Assembly: GCF_900102335.1 (NCBI RefSeq)
Contig: NZ_FNBM01000005.1
Span: forward strand, 248,001-312,000
DNA length: 64,000 nt
Reading direction: 5' to 3'
Origin: Phytopseudomonas seleniipraecipitans
GTDB taxonomy: Bacteria; Pseudomonadota; Gammaproteobacteria; Pseudomonadales; Pseudomonadaceae
Shown here piece after piece: positions 33,383-44,252 of the stretch. The stretch's first letter is position 1. Each line of letters starts with the position of its first letter. The position numbers were made by a program, and so were the translations under genes. The notes under the pieces are model-generated. The model saw nothing but the letters and a program-made list of their open reading frames with translations, was not told the DNA's origin and ran no database searches.

Positions 33383-34399
33383 ATGCGTTGTCTGTTGTTG
33401 CTCGTTCTGCTCTGGTCGTGCCAGTCCTTGGCGGCCGGGTTCTCGCAGCCAGTCGTTATCGATGGTCAGTTGCGTAGCTATCAGCCCACAGGCGCCGCTA
33501 GTGAGCCCTGGCGGATCTGCGTGCTGATCCCGAATGCCAAGGACCGTTACTGGTGGGGCGTGACATGGGGGTTGCAGCAGGAAGCGCAACGCCTGGGCGT
33601 CCGACTCGGTATTTACGAGGCGGGTGGCTACGACCATCCCGACGTTCAAGTGAGGCAGTTCGACCATTGTGTTGCTAAAGGTGCCGATGGCTTTCTGATT
33701 GCTGCTATCAATCCTTCCGACCTGTGTTCGCGTATTGCGGTTCAGCAAAGCGCCGGACGCCCGGTGATTGATCTGATCAATGGCCTGGGCTGTGAGACGC
33801 TGAGCTCACGCTCGCGCGTTGACTTCGCCGATATGGCCAGCGCGACCGTGACGTACCTGAGCAAACTCAGCGCAGGTCGGCCCATTCGCGTCGGCTGGTT
33901 GCCAGGGCCGGTCGACGCTGGCTGGATAAAAGATGCCGAGCGCGGTTTGCACGCAGCCCTGCACGGCACAGCCATCACCCTCGTGCATGGCGGCTACGGT
34001 CCGCTGGACCGCAGCCGTCAGGCGCAGTTGACGCGCAAGCTGTTCAAGGCTGAGCCCAAACTGGACTACGTGATCGGCAACGCCGAAGCTGCCTTGTTCG
34101 CCACCGAGCTGGTGGGCAGTGCCCATTCGCGAACGCGGGTGCTGTCGCTTTACGCGACTGATCGCGTGCTTCAGCAGATACGCGAAGGTGATTTGCTGGC
34201 CGCGCCAACCGACTCGCCAGTAACTCAGGCACGTATCGCCCTGGATCTCGCGGTCCGCGGTCTCAAGGGCGAGGCGCTGCCCGCGATCATCAGCCCTCAG
34301 GTAGAGATGCTTGATATCCGTACCTTGCAACGCTTTGACCTGCAGCGCCTGGCTCCCCCAGGAGGCTATCGGATGACAACCCAGGAATTGCCCAACTAA
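33383..34399 (+). CDS. Orphan TorT-like periplasmic sugar-binding-fold protein
   Basis: A 338-residue exported protein. A signal peptide ([16 protein letters not shown], cleavage near residue 18) precedes a type I periplasmic binding domain: [73 protein letters not shown], and [13 protein letters not shown]. The pattern fits TorT, the periplasmic partner of the TorS kinase in TMAO sensing, but no torS, torR or torCAD is nearby. The ATG at 33383 has GGGAGG 9 bp upstream; a longer frame back to 33245 has no support. Its stop codon overlaps that of betA by a few bases. A choline- or betaine-related ligand is a tempting guess from the neighbours, with no direct support. Confidence 0.8.
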   Translation: MRCLLLLVLLWSCQSLAAGFSQPVVIDGQLRSYQPTGAASEPWRICVLIPNAKDRYWWGVTWGLQQEAQRLGVRLGIYEAGGYDHPDVQVRQFDHCVAKGADGFLIAAINPSDLCSRIAVQQSAGRPVIDLINGLGCETLSSRSRVDFADMASATVTYLSKLSAGRPIRVGWLPGPVDAGWIKDAERGLHAALHGTAITLVHGGYGPLDRSRQAQLTRKLFKAEPKLDYVIGNAEAALFATELVGSAHSRTRVLSLYATDRVLQQIREGDLLAAPTDSPVTQARIALDLAVRGLKGEALPAIISPQVEMLDIRTLQRFDLQRLAPPGGYRMTTQELPN

Positions 34400-36105
34400 C
34401 TGGCCGAGCGCATCGCTTCGACTGAGCGTAGCGGCGTGCCACGCACCGGTGTGCCGTTGGCCTTGTAATACGCCGCTTTGCTGCGTGGCAGCGGTTGCTG
34501 GCCACGAATGCGGTCGGCGATCTTCTCGGCGATCATAATGGTGGTGGCGTTGAGGTTGCCGGTGATGATCTCCGGCATGATCGACGCATCCACCACACGC
34601 AGGCCCTGCAGGCCGTGCACGCGGCCCTGGCCATCGACCACCGCCATGTCGTCTTCGCCCATCTTGCACGAGCAGGACGGATGGAAGGCCGTCTCTGCAT
34701 GTTCACGAATAAAGGCGTCCAGCTCGGCATCGCTCTGCACATGGGCGCCTGGGCTCAGTTCACGACCGCGGTACGGGTCGAGGGCTGGCTGGTTGATGAT
34801 CTCGCGGGTCAGGCGGATGCCGTCGCGAAACTCCTGCCAGTCCTGCTCATGTGCCATGTAATTGAACAGGATGCTCGGGTGCTGACGCGGGTCTTTGGAC
34901 TTGAGCTGCACGCGGCCACGGCTTGGCGAGCGCATCGAGCCGACATGGGCCTGAAAGCCATGCTCCTTTACCGCATTGCTGCCGTTGTAATTGATCGCCA
35001 CGGGCAAGAAGTGATACTGCAGGTTCGGCCACTCGAACTCTTCGCGCGAGCGGATGAAGCCACCGGCCTCGAACTGGTTGCTGGCGCCGATACCGTCGCC
35101 GGCCAGCAGCCATTTGGCGCCGATCCCGGGCTGGTTGAGCATCTTCAGGGCCGGGTACAGCGACACCGGCTGGGTACAGGCGTACTGCACGTACACCTCC
35201 AGGTGATCCTGCAGGTTGGCACCCACGCCAGGCAGGTCATGCACGACATCAATGTCCAGGCCACGCAACAATTCACCGGAGCCGACGCCGGAGCGCTGCA
35301 GGATCTGCGGCGAGGCGATGGCACCTGCACACAGAAGTACTTCACAGCGTGCCGTGGCGACGGTGGCATCGTTCGAGTTGCCAATCAGGTAGCTGACGCC
35401 GCTGGCGCGCTTGCCGTCGAACAGGATGCGGTCGGTGGTCGCATGGGTGACGATGGTCAGGTTGGCGCGCTCGCGGGCCTGGTCCAGATAGCCGCGTGCG
35501 GTGCTGGCGCGCCGGCCTTCCGGGGTCACGGTGCGGTCCATCGGGCCAAAGCCTTCCTGCTGGTAACCGTTGAGGTCATCGGTACGCGGGTAGCCAGCCT
35601 GCACGCCGGCTTCGACCATGGCGTGGAACAGCGGGTTGTTGTCGGCCTTGGGCGTGGTGACGCTCACCGGGCCGCTGTCGCCGTGGTAATCGTTGGCACC
35701 GATATCACGGGTTTCCGCCTTGCGGAAGTACGGCAGGCAGTCCAGGTAACTCCAGTCTTCGAGACCGGGCTGCTTGGCCCAATTGTCGAAGTCCATGGCG
35801 TTGCCGCGGATGTAGCACATGCCGTTGATCAGCGATGAACCGCCCAGGCCCTTGCCGCGCCCGCATTCCATCCGGCGGTTGTCCATGTAAGGCTCGGGGT
35901 CGGTCTCGTAGGCCCAGTTGTAGCGGCGACCCTGCAGCGGAAACGCCAGGGCGGCGGGCATCTGGGTACGGAAGTCGAGGCGATAATCCGGGCCGCCGGC
36001 TTCCAGCAGCAGCACGCTGACGCTGGCGTCTTCGGTCAGGCGGGTTGCCAGTACGTTGCCGGCAGAGCCGGCGCCGATGATGATGTAATCGAATTCGTGG
36101 GACAT
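34396..36105 (-). CDS. betA: Choline dehydrogenase BetA
   Basis: FAD-containing GMC oxidoreductase oxidising choline to betaine aldehyde at the inner membrane. The 569 residues begin [23 protein letters not shown] (FAD-binding GxGxxG). GMC signature 1 is [20 protein letters not shown], and the second signature lies around [11 protein letters not shown]. The catalytic His region is [10 protein letters not shown] near the C-terminus. The ATG at 36105 has AGGAGG 5-8 bp upstream; the 12-codon extension to 36141 is not needed. It follows betB by 120 bp on the same strand and converges with the TorT-like gene with overlapping stops. Confidence 0.96.
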   Translation of the reverse strand: MSHEFDYIIIGAGSAGNVLATRLTEDASVSVLLLEAGGPDYRLDFRTQMPAALAFPLQGRRYNWAYETDPEPYMDNRRMECGRGKGLGGSSLINGMCYIRGNAMDFDNWAKQPGLEDWSYLDCLPYFRKAETRDIGANDYHGDSGPVSVTTPKADNNPLFHAMVEAGVQAGYPRTDDLNGYQQEGFGPMDRTVTPEGRRASTARGYLDQARERANLTIVTHATTDRILFDGKRASGVSYLIGNSNDATVATARCEVLLCAGAIASPQILQRSGVGSGELLRGLDIDVVHDLPGVGANLQDHLEVYVQYACTQPVSLYPALKMLNQPGIGAKWLLAGDGIGASNQFEAGGFIRSREEFEWPNLQYHFLPVAINYNGSNAVKEHGFQAHVGSMRSPSRGRVQLKSKDPRQHPSILFNYMAHEQDWQEFRDGIRLTREIINQPALDPYRGRELSPGAHVQSDAELDAFIREHAETAFHPSCSCKMGEDDMAVVDGQGRVHGLQGLRVVDASIMPEIITGNLNATTIMIAEKIADRIRGQQPLPRSKAAYYKANGTPVRGTPLRSVEAMRSAS

Positions 36106-36225
36106 GGTGGCCTCCTGGTAGGTGGCTGAGCCTTGGGCCAAGCGGATCGCAGGCCCGTGTCCGGCTCATGGAGCAGGTTGTGCCGCGCTGCCGGGGCGCC
36201 GGTTGGCGCCGCTCGGCAAACGCAT

Positions 36226-37698
<1,473 letters not shown>

Positions 37699-37808
37699 GG
37701 GGCGTTCTCCTGATCGGGCCAGGACGCTGCAGGCGCTCTGGCGGATGAATCGGCGTGAACGAGGTGAAAAGACATGCCAGCCGATTTGGTTAAAAAACAG
37801 CCTACTTT

Positions 37809-37838
37809 ATTTTTATTGATCGATCAATCAATAAAAAT
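37809..37838. promoter_or_regulatory. Candidate BetI operator palindrome
   Basis: A 12-bp arm (ATTTTTATTGAT) and its inverted copy flank a six-base centre CGATCA, 111 bp upstream of the betB start. ATTGAT-CGATCA-ATCAAT is the sort of symmetric AT-rich site bound by the TetR-type repressor BetI. No similar palindrome is seen before betI. Confidence 0.6.
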
Positions 37839-37990
37839 CCTGCGGGCGACGAGAAGCGAGCCGAATACGACATGTGAATCAGTGTCGGGGTGAAGCTGGC
37901 AGGGTGCTGCCATGTAGGCGCCGCGGCCCTGCGGCGTATGGCGCGGGCACTACCGATGGCGCGGCAAGGCCGTTATCGAGTCGCGCCGAG

Positions 37991-38037
37991 GTGGACGCTC
38001 CTACCTGGCCGGGGCTGCCGTGTAGGAGCCCGCTTGC
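37991..38037. repeat. REP-like inverted pair (GTAGGAGC family)
   Basis: GTAGGAGCCCGCTTGC (38022-38037) matches the common Pseudomonas REP core, and GTGGACGCTCCTAC (37991-38004) is a related unit in the opposite orientation. The pair lies just beyond the 3' end of betI. Confidence 0.55.
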
Positions 38038-38043
38038 AGACGA

Positions 38044-38646
38044 TCAGCTGAGCGCGGTTTCTGCCTTGGCCAATTGCAGGTCGAGGTAGTCGTAGGCGAT
38101 CTGCGCCGCCTGGCGAGTATCGAAGCTTTCCCCCGACAGCGCGCCGCGCAGCCACAACCCATCGATCAGTGCGGCCATGCCGCGCGCGGCTGCGCGAGCC
38201 TGCGGTTGCGGCAATACGCGGCGGAACTGGCCGCACAGGTTCGAGTACAGGCGCTGGTCGTTGACTCGCTGCAGGCGGCGCAGCGAGGGTTGGTGCATGC
38301 TGCTGGCCCAGAACGCCAGCCAGGTTTTCATGGCCGGCCCGCTGACTTGGGTTTCGTCGAAGTTGCCGTCGATGATCGCGCGCAGGCGTGCCTGGGGCGT
38401 GTCTTCACGCAGCAACCGGTAACGGGCATGGACGGCTTCGCTCAACGCCTGCATCAGATGACGCATGGTTGCTTCCAGCAGGCCGTTCTTGTCCTGGAAA
38501 TAGTGACTGATGATGCCGTTCGACACGCCGGCGAGACGGGCGATGTAGGCGATGCTGGCATCGCTCATGCCCACTTGGTCGACGGCTTCGAGGGTCGCGG
38601 CAATCAGTTGCGAGCGGCGGATCGGCTGCATTCCGACCTTGGGCAT
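38044..38646 (-). CDS. betI: Transcriptional repressor BetI
   Basis: TetR-family repressor that responds to choline and controls glycine betaine synthesis. The 200 residues start [21 protein letters not shown], the usual BetI N-terminus. The helix-turn-helix is [26 protein letters not shown]. Longer starts at 38649 and 38661 are possible; GGAGAAC lies just upstream. It is co-directional with betB and betA but separated from them by 345 bp. It is convergent with nothing; kdpE lies upstream on the same strand's far side. Confidence 0.95.
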   Translation of the reverse strand: MPKVGMQPIRRSQLIAATLEAVDQVGMSDASIAYIARLAGVSNGIISHYFQDKNGLLEATMRHLMQALSEAVHARYRLLREDTPQARLRAIIDGNFDETQVSGPAMKTWLAFWASSMHQPSLRRLQRVNDQRLYSNLCGQFRRVLPQPQARAAARGMAALIDGLWLRGALSGESFDTRQAAQIAYDYLDLQLAKAETALS

Positions 38647-38705
38647 CATGTTCTCCGGCAAGGGTTGTGGCGGCAGTCTAACAGAGGCATCCGGGGGCGG
38701 ATCGT

Positions 38706-39398
38706 TCAGGCGTCCCGATCAACCAGCCGATAGCCGACCCCTGCTTCGGTGACGATCAACCTTGGCGCTGCAGGATCGTCGCCGAGCTTTTGGCGCAGGT
38801 GGGCGATGACGATGCGCAGGTAGTGGCTGTGCTCGATATGGCTGGGCCCCCAGATGTCACGCAATAGCTGCTGCTGGGTGACGACCATGCCAGGATGGCG
38901 GGCGAGCGTTTCCAGCACGGCGTATTCCTTGCGCGTCAGGCCGATGTCCTGGTCATCCAGGCTGACCCGGCGAAAGGCGAAGTCGACCCGCAACGGGCCA
39001 CTGATCAGCGCGGCGGCAGGCCGTTGCGTCGAGGGACGGTTGCGCAGCAGGGCGCGTACCCGGGCGAGAAATTCCTGCACGCCGAAGGGTTTGCTGACGT
39101 AGTCGTTGGCGCCCTGGTCAAGGGCCATGACCTTGTCCTTTTCCCCGGCGCGTACCGAGAGCACCAGCACCGGTACACTCGACCACTCGCGCAGCCGCGC
39201 CAGCACTTCCTGGCCGTCCATGTCCGGTAGGCCGAGGTCGAGCACCACCAGGTCGGGTTGCTCCAGGGCTGCCAAACGCAGTGCCGCCTCGCCGCAATCG
39301 GCTTCGATCACTCGGTAATTCTGGGCTTGCAGGCCGATCCGCAGGAATTTGCGAATGGCCGCTTCGTCATCGACCAGCAGGATGCTTGCCGCATTCAT
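38706..39398 (-). CDS. kdpE: KdpE-like OmpR-family response regulator
   Basis: A 230-residue DNA-binding response regulator. The receiver has the acidic pocket LVDDE, phospho-acceptor Asp54 in [12 protein letters not shown] and Lys in VSKPFG. The OmpR-type winged helix follows ([35 protein letters not shown]). The sequence is closest to KdpE, the potassium-responsive regulator. The ATG overlaps the kinase stop (ATGA), so kinase and regulator are coupled. No kdpFABC genes are present here; kup lies beyond the kinase in the opposite direction. The name reflects resemblance; the regulon may be different. Confidence 0.85.
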   Translation of the reverse strand: MNAASILLVDDEAAIRKFLRIGLQAQNYRVIEADCGEAALRLAALEQPDLVVLDLGLPDMDGQEVLARLREWSSVPVLVLSVRAGEKDKVMALDQGANDYVSKPFGVQEFLARVRALLRNRPSTQRPAAALISGPLRVDFAFRRVSLDDQDIGLTRKEYAVLETLARHPGMVVTQQQLLRDIWGPSHIEHSHYLRIVIAHLRQKLGDDPAAPRLIVTEAGVGYRLVDRDA

Positions 39399-41317
39399 GT
39401 TGGCGCGCCCTCGTGTTCGGCAGGTTCGCCACCCGGTGCGGCAGCCAGTGGCATGTGCAAGGTCAGTGTGCTACCGCGGCCGAGCACCGAGGCGACGCTC
39501 ACGTGACCGCCGTGGGCGGTAAGCATGCCCTGACAGATCGCCAGGCCCAGGCCGGTACCACCGCCACCGCGGTCACCCCGCGCAGCGGTGTAGAACATGT
39601 CGAAGATGCGCGCTTGCTCATCCTCGGGAATGCCAGGGCCCTGGTCGCTCACGGCGATGTTCAGCCAGGCGCCATGGCTGCTGACACGAATACCGATTTC
39701 ACCGCCCGGCGGCGAGAAGCGTGCGGCGTTTTCCAATACGTTGATCAAGGCCTGCTCGATCAATGCACCTTGTGCCCACAGCAGCGGCGTATCGTCCGGT
39801 ACGTCGTAGCTGACACGCAGCGGCTGCAGCATCGGTCGCAAACGTTGCAGGGCCACGGCGATCAGGTCGCCAGCGCTCACCCAGTCGCGCTCCAGCTGCA
39901 AGGCGCCGTGGCTGAGGCGGGTCATATCCAACAGGTTCTGTATGTAACGATCCAGGCGGGCGGCCTCGGTGCCGGTGTCCTGCAGCAGTTCGTCGCGGAC
40001 TGCCGCGTCGAGGTTGTCCGCGAACAGTTGCAGGGTTTCGATATTGCCGCGCATGGCCGTCAACGGGGTGCGCAGGTCGTGGGAAACCGAAGCCAGCAGG
40101 GCGCTGCGCAAGCGCTCGGTCTCGTGGTGCAGGCGTGAATGGGCCAATGCCTCGGCGATCCTTACGCGGGCCAATGCGTTACTCAGCAATGGCAGCAGGG
40201 TACCGATCAGGCGGCGCTGCTCAATGGGCGGCGCATCGCCTTGGCCGGTGCGCACGCCAAGCAGCGCCAGCGGTTGATCGACCTCCAGCAGCGGCCACCA
40301 CCACCAGTGCGGGCGCGCCAGGCTGTGGCTGTCGTAACCACGGGGCTGGCCATTGCGCCAGGCATGTTCGGCACTGATCCGCTCCAGCTCGCTGAGGTCG
40401 GGAGGGCTGCCGTCGAGCGCCTGCCAGTGGCCGTTCTCGTCGAGGCTGAGCAGGCACAACTGCTGATCGGGAAGGTCCAGCTGACGAGCCATGGCGTGGA
40501 ACAGGTCGCTGTGATCCCGTGCATTGCTCAGGCGTTCGGCGAACAGCAGCAACTGCTGGGTCTGCGCCTGCGCCTGCTGCAGGTCCTGATACTGCCGGCG
40601 CTGGCGGGCGGCAAGGTTGCCGGTGAGCAAGGCCATCAGCAGAAAAAAAACCAGAGTGAGGATGTCCTGCTCGCGGTGGATCACTACCGACCAGGCCGGC
40701 GGCAGAAAGTAAAAGCCATAGGCGCCGAACGACAGCAGCGCGCAAAGCAGCGCCGGGCCGGTGCTGCTGCGTACCGCCACCAGCAGCACGGCGGCGAGGA
40801 ATACCAGGGAGATGTTCGGCAGGTCGAGCCAGCCCGAGACGGCCTGCGCCAGCAACGCGCCGACGAATGCTGCCACAACCGCCAGTAAGTACTCGGAGAA
40901 CGGCGCGGTCGCTTGCGGCGGGCGCCTCTCGCTAGGCTTGCCCGGCAGGTTGAGCGCGCCGATCTCGAAGCCGTCGGCGTGGCGCAGCAAGGTCTTCACA
41001 AGCGCGCGTCGACCGCTACCAGCGCACCAGAGCCCTGCCGCCTGGCGGCTATGGGCGAACTCCACGAGTGAGGTTGCGCGGTTGCGGCCCTGCAGTTGCA
41101 CGTAGCTGCCGCCGAGCTGTTCACAGAGGTGTTCCAGCGCGCCCATGGCCTGATGCCGGGCGCTGTCTGCAACCGCTACGGCGATCCACGGCCGACCGCG
41201 CAGCCGTGCCAGTTCGGCGACGTGGCTGAGCAGTGCCTCATCATTTGCCTGGCCGCTCAGGCAGGCCAGCAGTGGCCCCTGTGAATAACGCAGCGTGGAG
41301 GGTGCAGCGGTAGGCAT
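39395..41317 (-). CDS. KdpD-like sensor histidine kinase lacking the N-terminal KdpD domain
   Basis: A membrane histidine kinase of 640 residues; full KdpD is nearly 900. The order is a Usp-like domain (about 15-125, LACLSGQANDEALLSHVAELA), a DUF4118 four-helix membrane module (about 140-240, YLLAVVAAFVGALLAQAVSG), a GAF-like stretch, HisKA with phospho-acceptor His413 in SVSHDLRTPLTAMRGN, and HATPase with NVLENAARFSPPGG and GTGLGLAICQG. The N-terminal ~200-residue KdpD P-loop domain is missing, and there is no room for it, because kup starts 165 bp upstream on the other strand. The ATG at 41317 was chosen; 41350 and 41362 are alternatives. The gene is coupled to kdpE. Confidence 0.85.
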   Translation of the reverse strand: MPTAAPSTLRYSQGPLLACLSGQANDEALLSHVAELARLRGRPWIAVAVADSARHQAMGALEHLCEQLGGSYVQLQGRNRATSLVEFAHSRQAAGLWCAGSGRRALVKTLLRHADGFEIGALNLPGKPSERRPPQATAPFSEYLLAVVAAFVGALLAQAVSGWLDLPNISLVFLAAVLLVAVRSSTGPALLCALLSFGAYGFYFLPPAWSVVIHREQDILTLVFFLLMALLTGNLAARQRRQYQDLQQAQAQTQQLLLFAERLSNARDHSDLFHAMARQLDLPDQQLCLLSLDENGHWQALDGSPPDLSELERISAEHAWRNGQPRGYDSHSLARPHWWWWPLLEVDQPLALLGVRTGQGDAPPIEQRRLIGTLLPLLSNALARVRIAEALAHSRLHHETERLRSALLASVSHDLRTPLTAMRGNIETLQLFADNLDAAVRDELLQDTGTEAARLDRYIQNLLDMTRLSHGALQLERDWVSAGDLIAVALQRLRPMLQPLRVSYDVPDDTPLLWAQGALIEQALINVLENAARFSPPGGEIGIRVSSHGAWLNIAVSDQGPGIPEDEQARIFDMFYTAARGDRGGGGTGLGLAICQGMLTAHGGHVSVASVLGRGSTLTLHMPLAAAPGGEPAEHEGAPT

Positions 41318-41366
41318 GGTGATTTCCGTGGCCGGGGCTGTGCCGATCATGGCCCGCTGCAAGGTT

Positions 41367-41406
41367 GGCGTAAAGAACTGCGGATGGCCGTAAAAATGCC
41401 GTAAAA
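41367..41406. promoter_or_regulatory. Three phased GNCGTAAA repeats between the KdpD-like kinase and kup
   Basis: GGCGTAAAG (41367-41375), GCCGTAAAA (41387-41395) and GCCGTAAAA (41398-41406) are direct repeats with start spacings of 20 and 11 bp. This is close to helical phasing and resembles the tandem half-sites of OmpR-family regulators. They lie in the divergent promoter region of the kinase and kup, 76 bp upstream of the kup start, so KdpE binding is a reasonable hypothesis. Confidence 0.5.
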
Positions 41407-41481
41407 CTTTGCCGGCCGGTGCTGTGGGTAACGGGCTTCAGGCGTATATCTGCAGGCATCTGCAGTCCCCGAGAAATCACT

Positions 41482-43359
41482 GTGAGCACCACCACACCCC
41501 GCACATCGTCCATCGCGCTGTTGGTCGGCGCCGTCGGCATCGTTTATGGCGATATCGGCACCAGCCCGCTGTACGCGCTGAAGGAAATCTTCTCGCCACA
41601 TTACGGCGTCGACCTCTCCCAAAGCAGCGTGCTGGGCATTCTCTCGCTGATCTTCTGGTCGCTGACCTTGGTGGTCTCGGTCAAATACGTGATGTTCATC
41701 CTGCGCGCCGATAACGGCGGCGAGGGCGGCATCATGGCGCTGACCGCGTTGGCTCAGCGCGCCGCCGTCAATCATCCACGGCTGCGCGCGGCGCTGATCA
41801 TGCTCGGCCTGTTCGGCGCCGCGCTGTTCTATGGCGATAGCATGCTCACCCCCGCGGTGTCGGTGGTTTCCGCCGTGGAAGGGGTCGGCCTGGTGGTCGA
41901 CGGCATCGATCATTGGGTCGTGCCGGTGGCGTTGCTGATCTTGGTGCCATTGTTCCTGTTGCAACGGCATGGCACGGCCCGCATCGGTTATCTGTTCGGC
42001 CCGGTGATGGTGATCTGGTTCGTGGTGCTCGGTGCGTTGGGCGTGCACGGCATCGTGCAGCGGCCGGAAGTACTCCTGGCGCTGAACCCCTACTGGGCGC
42101 TGCAGTTTTTTATCAGCAATCCGCTGCTCGGGTTGACGGTGATGGGCGCGGTGGTGCTGACCATCACTGGCGCCGAAGCGTTGTATGCGGATCTTGGCCA
42201 TTTCGGCCGTCGGCCCATCGTGCACGCCTGGCTGTTCCTGGCCTTTCCAGGCCTGATGCTCAACTACCTGGGGCAGGGCGCCGTGCTGCTCAGCGACCCT
42301 GAGGCGGTGCGTAATCCCTTTTACCTACTGGCGCCGTCGTGGGCACTGATACCGCTGATCGGCCTGTCCACCCTGGCCACCATCATTGCCTCCCAGGCGG
42401 TGATCACTGGGGCCTTCTCGGTGACTCGTCAAGCGATCCAGCTCGGCTATGTGCCGCGCATGCAGATCCTGCATACCTCCAGCGCCGAGCAGGGGCAGAT
42501 CTATATCCCGCTGATCAACAGCCTGTTGCTGGTCGGCGTGGTGTTGCTGGTGCTGGGCTTCCAGTCATCCAGCGGCCTGGCAGAGGCCTATGGCGTGGCT
42601 GTGACCGGCACCATGTTGTGCACCACGTTGCTGGTGTCGGCGGTGATCCTGTTGTTGTGGCGCTGGCCGAAGGTGTTGGCGATACCGCTGTTGGCGGTGT
42701 TTCTGTTGGTCGATGTGGTGTTCTTTGCCGCCAACGTACCGAAAATCCTCGGTGGCGGTGCGGTGCCGATGATCGTCGGCATCTTGCTGTTCGGCCTGAT
42801 GACTACCTGGAAGCGCGGTCGCCAATTGGTCCTCGAACGCCTCGACGAGCATGCGCTGGTGCTGCGTGACTTCATCGCCAGCATTGCCCTGCAGCCGCCC
42901 CATCGTGTGGTCGGCACCGCGGTGTTCCTGACCAGCCGGGTCGACGTGGTTCCCCACGCGCTGCTGCACAACCTGCTGCACAACCAGGTGCTGCACGAGC
43001 GGGTGATGTTGCTCACCGTGCTCTACGAGGATCGTCCTCGGGTGCCGCTGGCCGAGCGCTTCGAACTCGATGCCTATGACCAGGGGTTCTATCGCGTGCG
43101 CCTGCGCTTCGGCTTCCTCGAGGCGCCGGACATTCCTCAAGCACTGGCCCAGCTCAGCGACAAGGGCCTGGATTGCCCACCGATGCAGACCACCTACTTC
43201 CTCAGCCGGGAAACGGTGATCCCCTCCGAGCGCATCGGCATGGCGATGTGGCGTGAGCGGCTATTCGCCGTGCTGCAGAAGAACGCCGGCAGCTCCCTGG
43301 GCTTCTTCCGCCTGCCGGTGAACCGGGTGATTGAACTGGGCACGCAAGTGGAGATTTAG
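41482..43359 (+). CDS. kup: Potassium uptake protein Kup
   Basis: Constitutive low-affinity K+:H+ symporter of the inner membrane (KUP/HAK/KT family), 625 residues. Twelve hydrophobic helices fill the first ~440 residues, starting [22 protein letters not shown], the family signature. A conserved Asp-rich stretch and [15 protein letters not shown] follow. The C-terminal cytoplasmic domain (from about 470) is present. The GTG at 41482 gives the typical length; the open frame back to 41419 crosses the repeat region and has no ribosome site. It is divergent from the kinase/KdpE pair. Confidence 0.96.
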   Translation: MSTTTPRTSSIALLVGAVGIVYGDIGTSPLYALKEIFSPHYGVDLSQSSVLGILSLIFWSLTLVVSVKYVMFILRADNGGEGGIMALTALAQRAAVNHPRLRAALIMLGLFGAALFYGDSMLTPAVSVVSAVEGVGLVVDGIDHWVVPVALLILVPLFLLQRHGTARIGYLFGPVMVIWFVVLGALGVHGIVQRPEVLLALNPYWALQFFISNPLLGLTVMGAVVLTITGAEALYADLGHFGRRPIVHAWLFLAFPGLMLNYLGQGAVLLSDPEAVRNPFYLLAPSWALIPLIGLSTLATIIASQAVITGAFSVTRQAIQLGYVPRMQILHTSSAEQGQIYIPLINSLLLVGVVLLVLGFQSSSGLAEAYGVAVTGTMLCTTLLVSAVILLLWRWPKVLAIPLLAVFLLVDVVFFAANVPKILGGGAVPMIVGILLFGLMTTWKRGRQLVLERLDEHALVLRDFIASIALQPPHRVVGTAVFLTSRVDVVPHALLHNLLHNQVLHERVMLLTVLYEDRPRVPLAERFELDAYDQGFYRVRLRFGFLEAPDIPQALAQLSDKGLDCPPMQTTYFLSRETVIPSERIGMAMWRERLFAVLQKNAGSSLGFFRLPVNRVIELGTQVEI

Positions 43360-43388
43360 ACTGTGAAGGCGAGAGCGGCCGGTCGTGG

Positions 43389-43472
43389 GGTGGACGACGC
43401 CTCACCTACGCGGCCCGATCCGTCCACCGCTCTGCGATCGCAAGGGTGGATGAAAAGAGCGTCATCCACCCT
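43389..43472. repeat. Two adjacent GGGTGGA-type hairpin repeats
   Basis: The first unit has GGTGGACG (43389-43396) and CGTCCACC (43421-43428) with a long loop. The second is a perfect 11-bp stem, AGGGTGGATGA (43443-43453) with TCATCCACCCT (43462-43472) and an 8-base loop. The second is nearly identical, in inverse orientation, to the element at 52934. No T-run follows, so these are REP-like elements and not simple terminators. They lie between kup and the convergent methyltransferase gene. Confidence 0.65.
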
Positions 43473-43504
43473 ACGGCTGCTTCCGCCTTATATCGGTCAC
43501 CGAG

Positions 43505-44137
43505 TCAGGTATGGCTGCGCCGCCACACGCTGGCCAGCCAGGGCTGCTGCTCGCGGGGCAGGCCGGCAGGGCGGTAGTAGTGCTCCAGCTCGTCGAAGCC
43601 GGCGGCCATGAGCAACTGACGCCAGCTCTCTAGGTCATGCCAGGCGCCGTAACGTTCACCGCTCCAGCCTTCCTGGTTGTCGCCCCGCGGGTTGGAGCTG
43701 AACAGCACGCCGCCCGGCTTCAGGCTGGCCCGCAGCTCCTTCAGCACGCGCGGCAGTTCCTGACTGGGGATGTGGAACAGCACGGCGTTGGCGAAGATGC
43801 CGTCGAAGTGGTCGGCGGGCAAATCCAGGGCGAGAAAATCCTGCTGCCAGACCTCGCAGCCGCTGTCGGCGCGGGCCATGGCGACGAACTCGGGGCAACC
43901 GTCGATGCCCACCGGGCGGTGGCCGAGGCGTGCGAAGGTACGCAGGTCACGGCCGGGGCCACAGCCGAAGTCGAGGATGCTCAGCGGTGCCGTGCCATGG
44001 GTGTGGCGCAGCAGCGCGTCGATGTTCTGGCTGACATCATGGTCGCGGGTGCCCTCGCGAAAGCCCTCGGCGCTGGCCTGGTAATGCGCCAGCGTGCGGG
44101 TGGTGATCTGTTGCAGCTGATCGGGGTCGAGTGGCAT
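43505..44137 (-). CDS. Class I SAM-dependent methyltransferase
   Basis: A soluble 210-residue methyltransferase. Motif I is [19 protein letters not shown] (about residues 53-71), the acidic end of strand 2 is VGIDGCPEF, motif II/III is [15 protein letters not shown], and post III is [14 protein letters not shown]. It resembles the Methyltransf_11/25 group. The substrate cannot be inferred. It is divergent from polB, and the two starts are about 115 bp apart. Confidence 0.88.
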   Translation of the reverse strand: MPLDPDQLQQITTRTLAHYQASAEGFREGTRDHDVSQNIDALLRHTHGTAPLSILDFGCGPGRDLRTFARLGHRPVGIDGCPEFVAMARADSGCEVWQQDFLALDLPADHFDGIFANAVLFHIPSQELPRVLKELRASLKPGGVLFSSNPRGDNQEGWSGERYGAWHDLESWRQLLMAAGFDELEHYYRPAGLPREQQPWLASVWRRSHT

Positions 44138-44252
44138 GGCGGCCTCGTCGCGGAACGTGGGCGTCTATTTAACCGTATTGCGCAGGCTTTGCGCGGGCGG
44201 GCTGCGGCCAGGCGCGATAACATCGCACCCTCAACAACAGGCGAGGTGGCAG

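Larger units (their letters stand above)
37699..38043. other. 345-bp betI/betB intergenic region
   Basis: There is no gene. It holds the AT-rich palindrome at 37809-37838 on the betB side and a REP-like inverted pair at 37991-38037 on the betI side. In most bet operons betI and betB are nearly contiguous, so this gap suggests separate transcription of betBA. Confidence 0.7.

Noticed and set aside
34495..35838. 447-codon plus-strand open frame opposite betA
   Set aside because: Antisense to betA, with no domain and no start signal.
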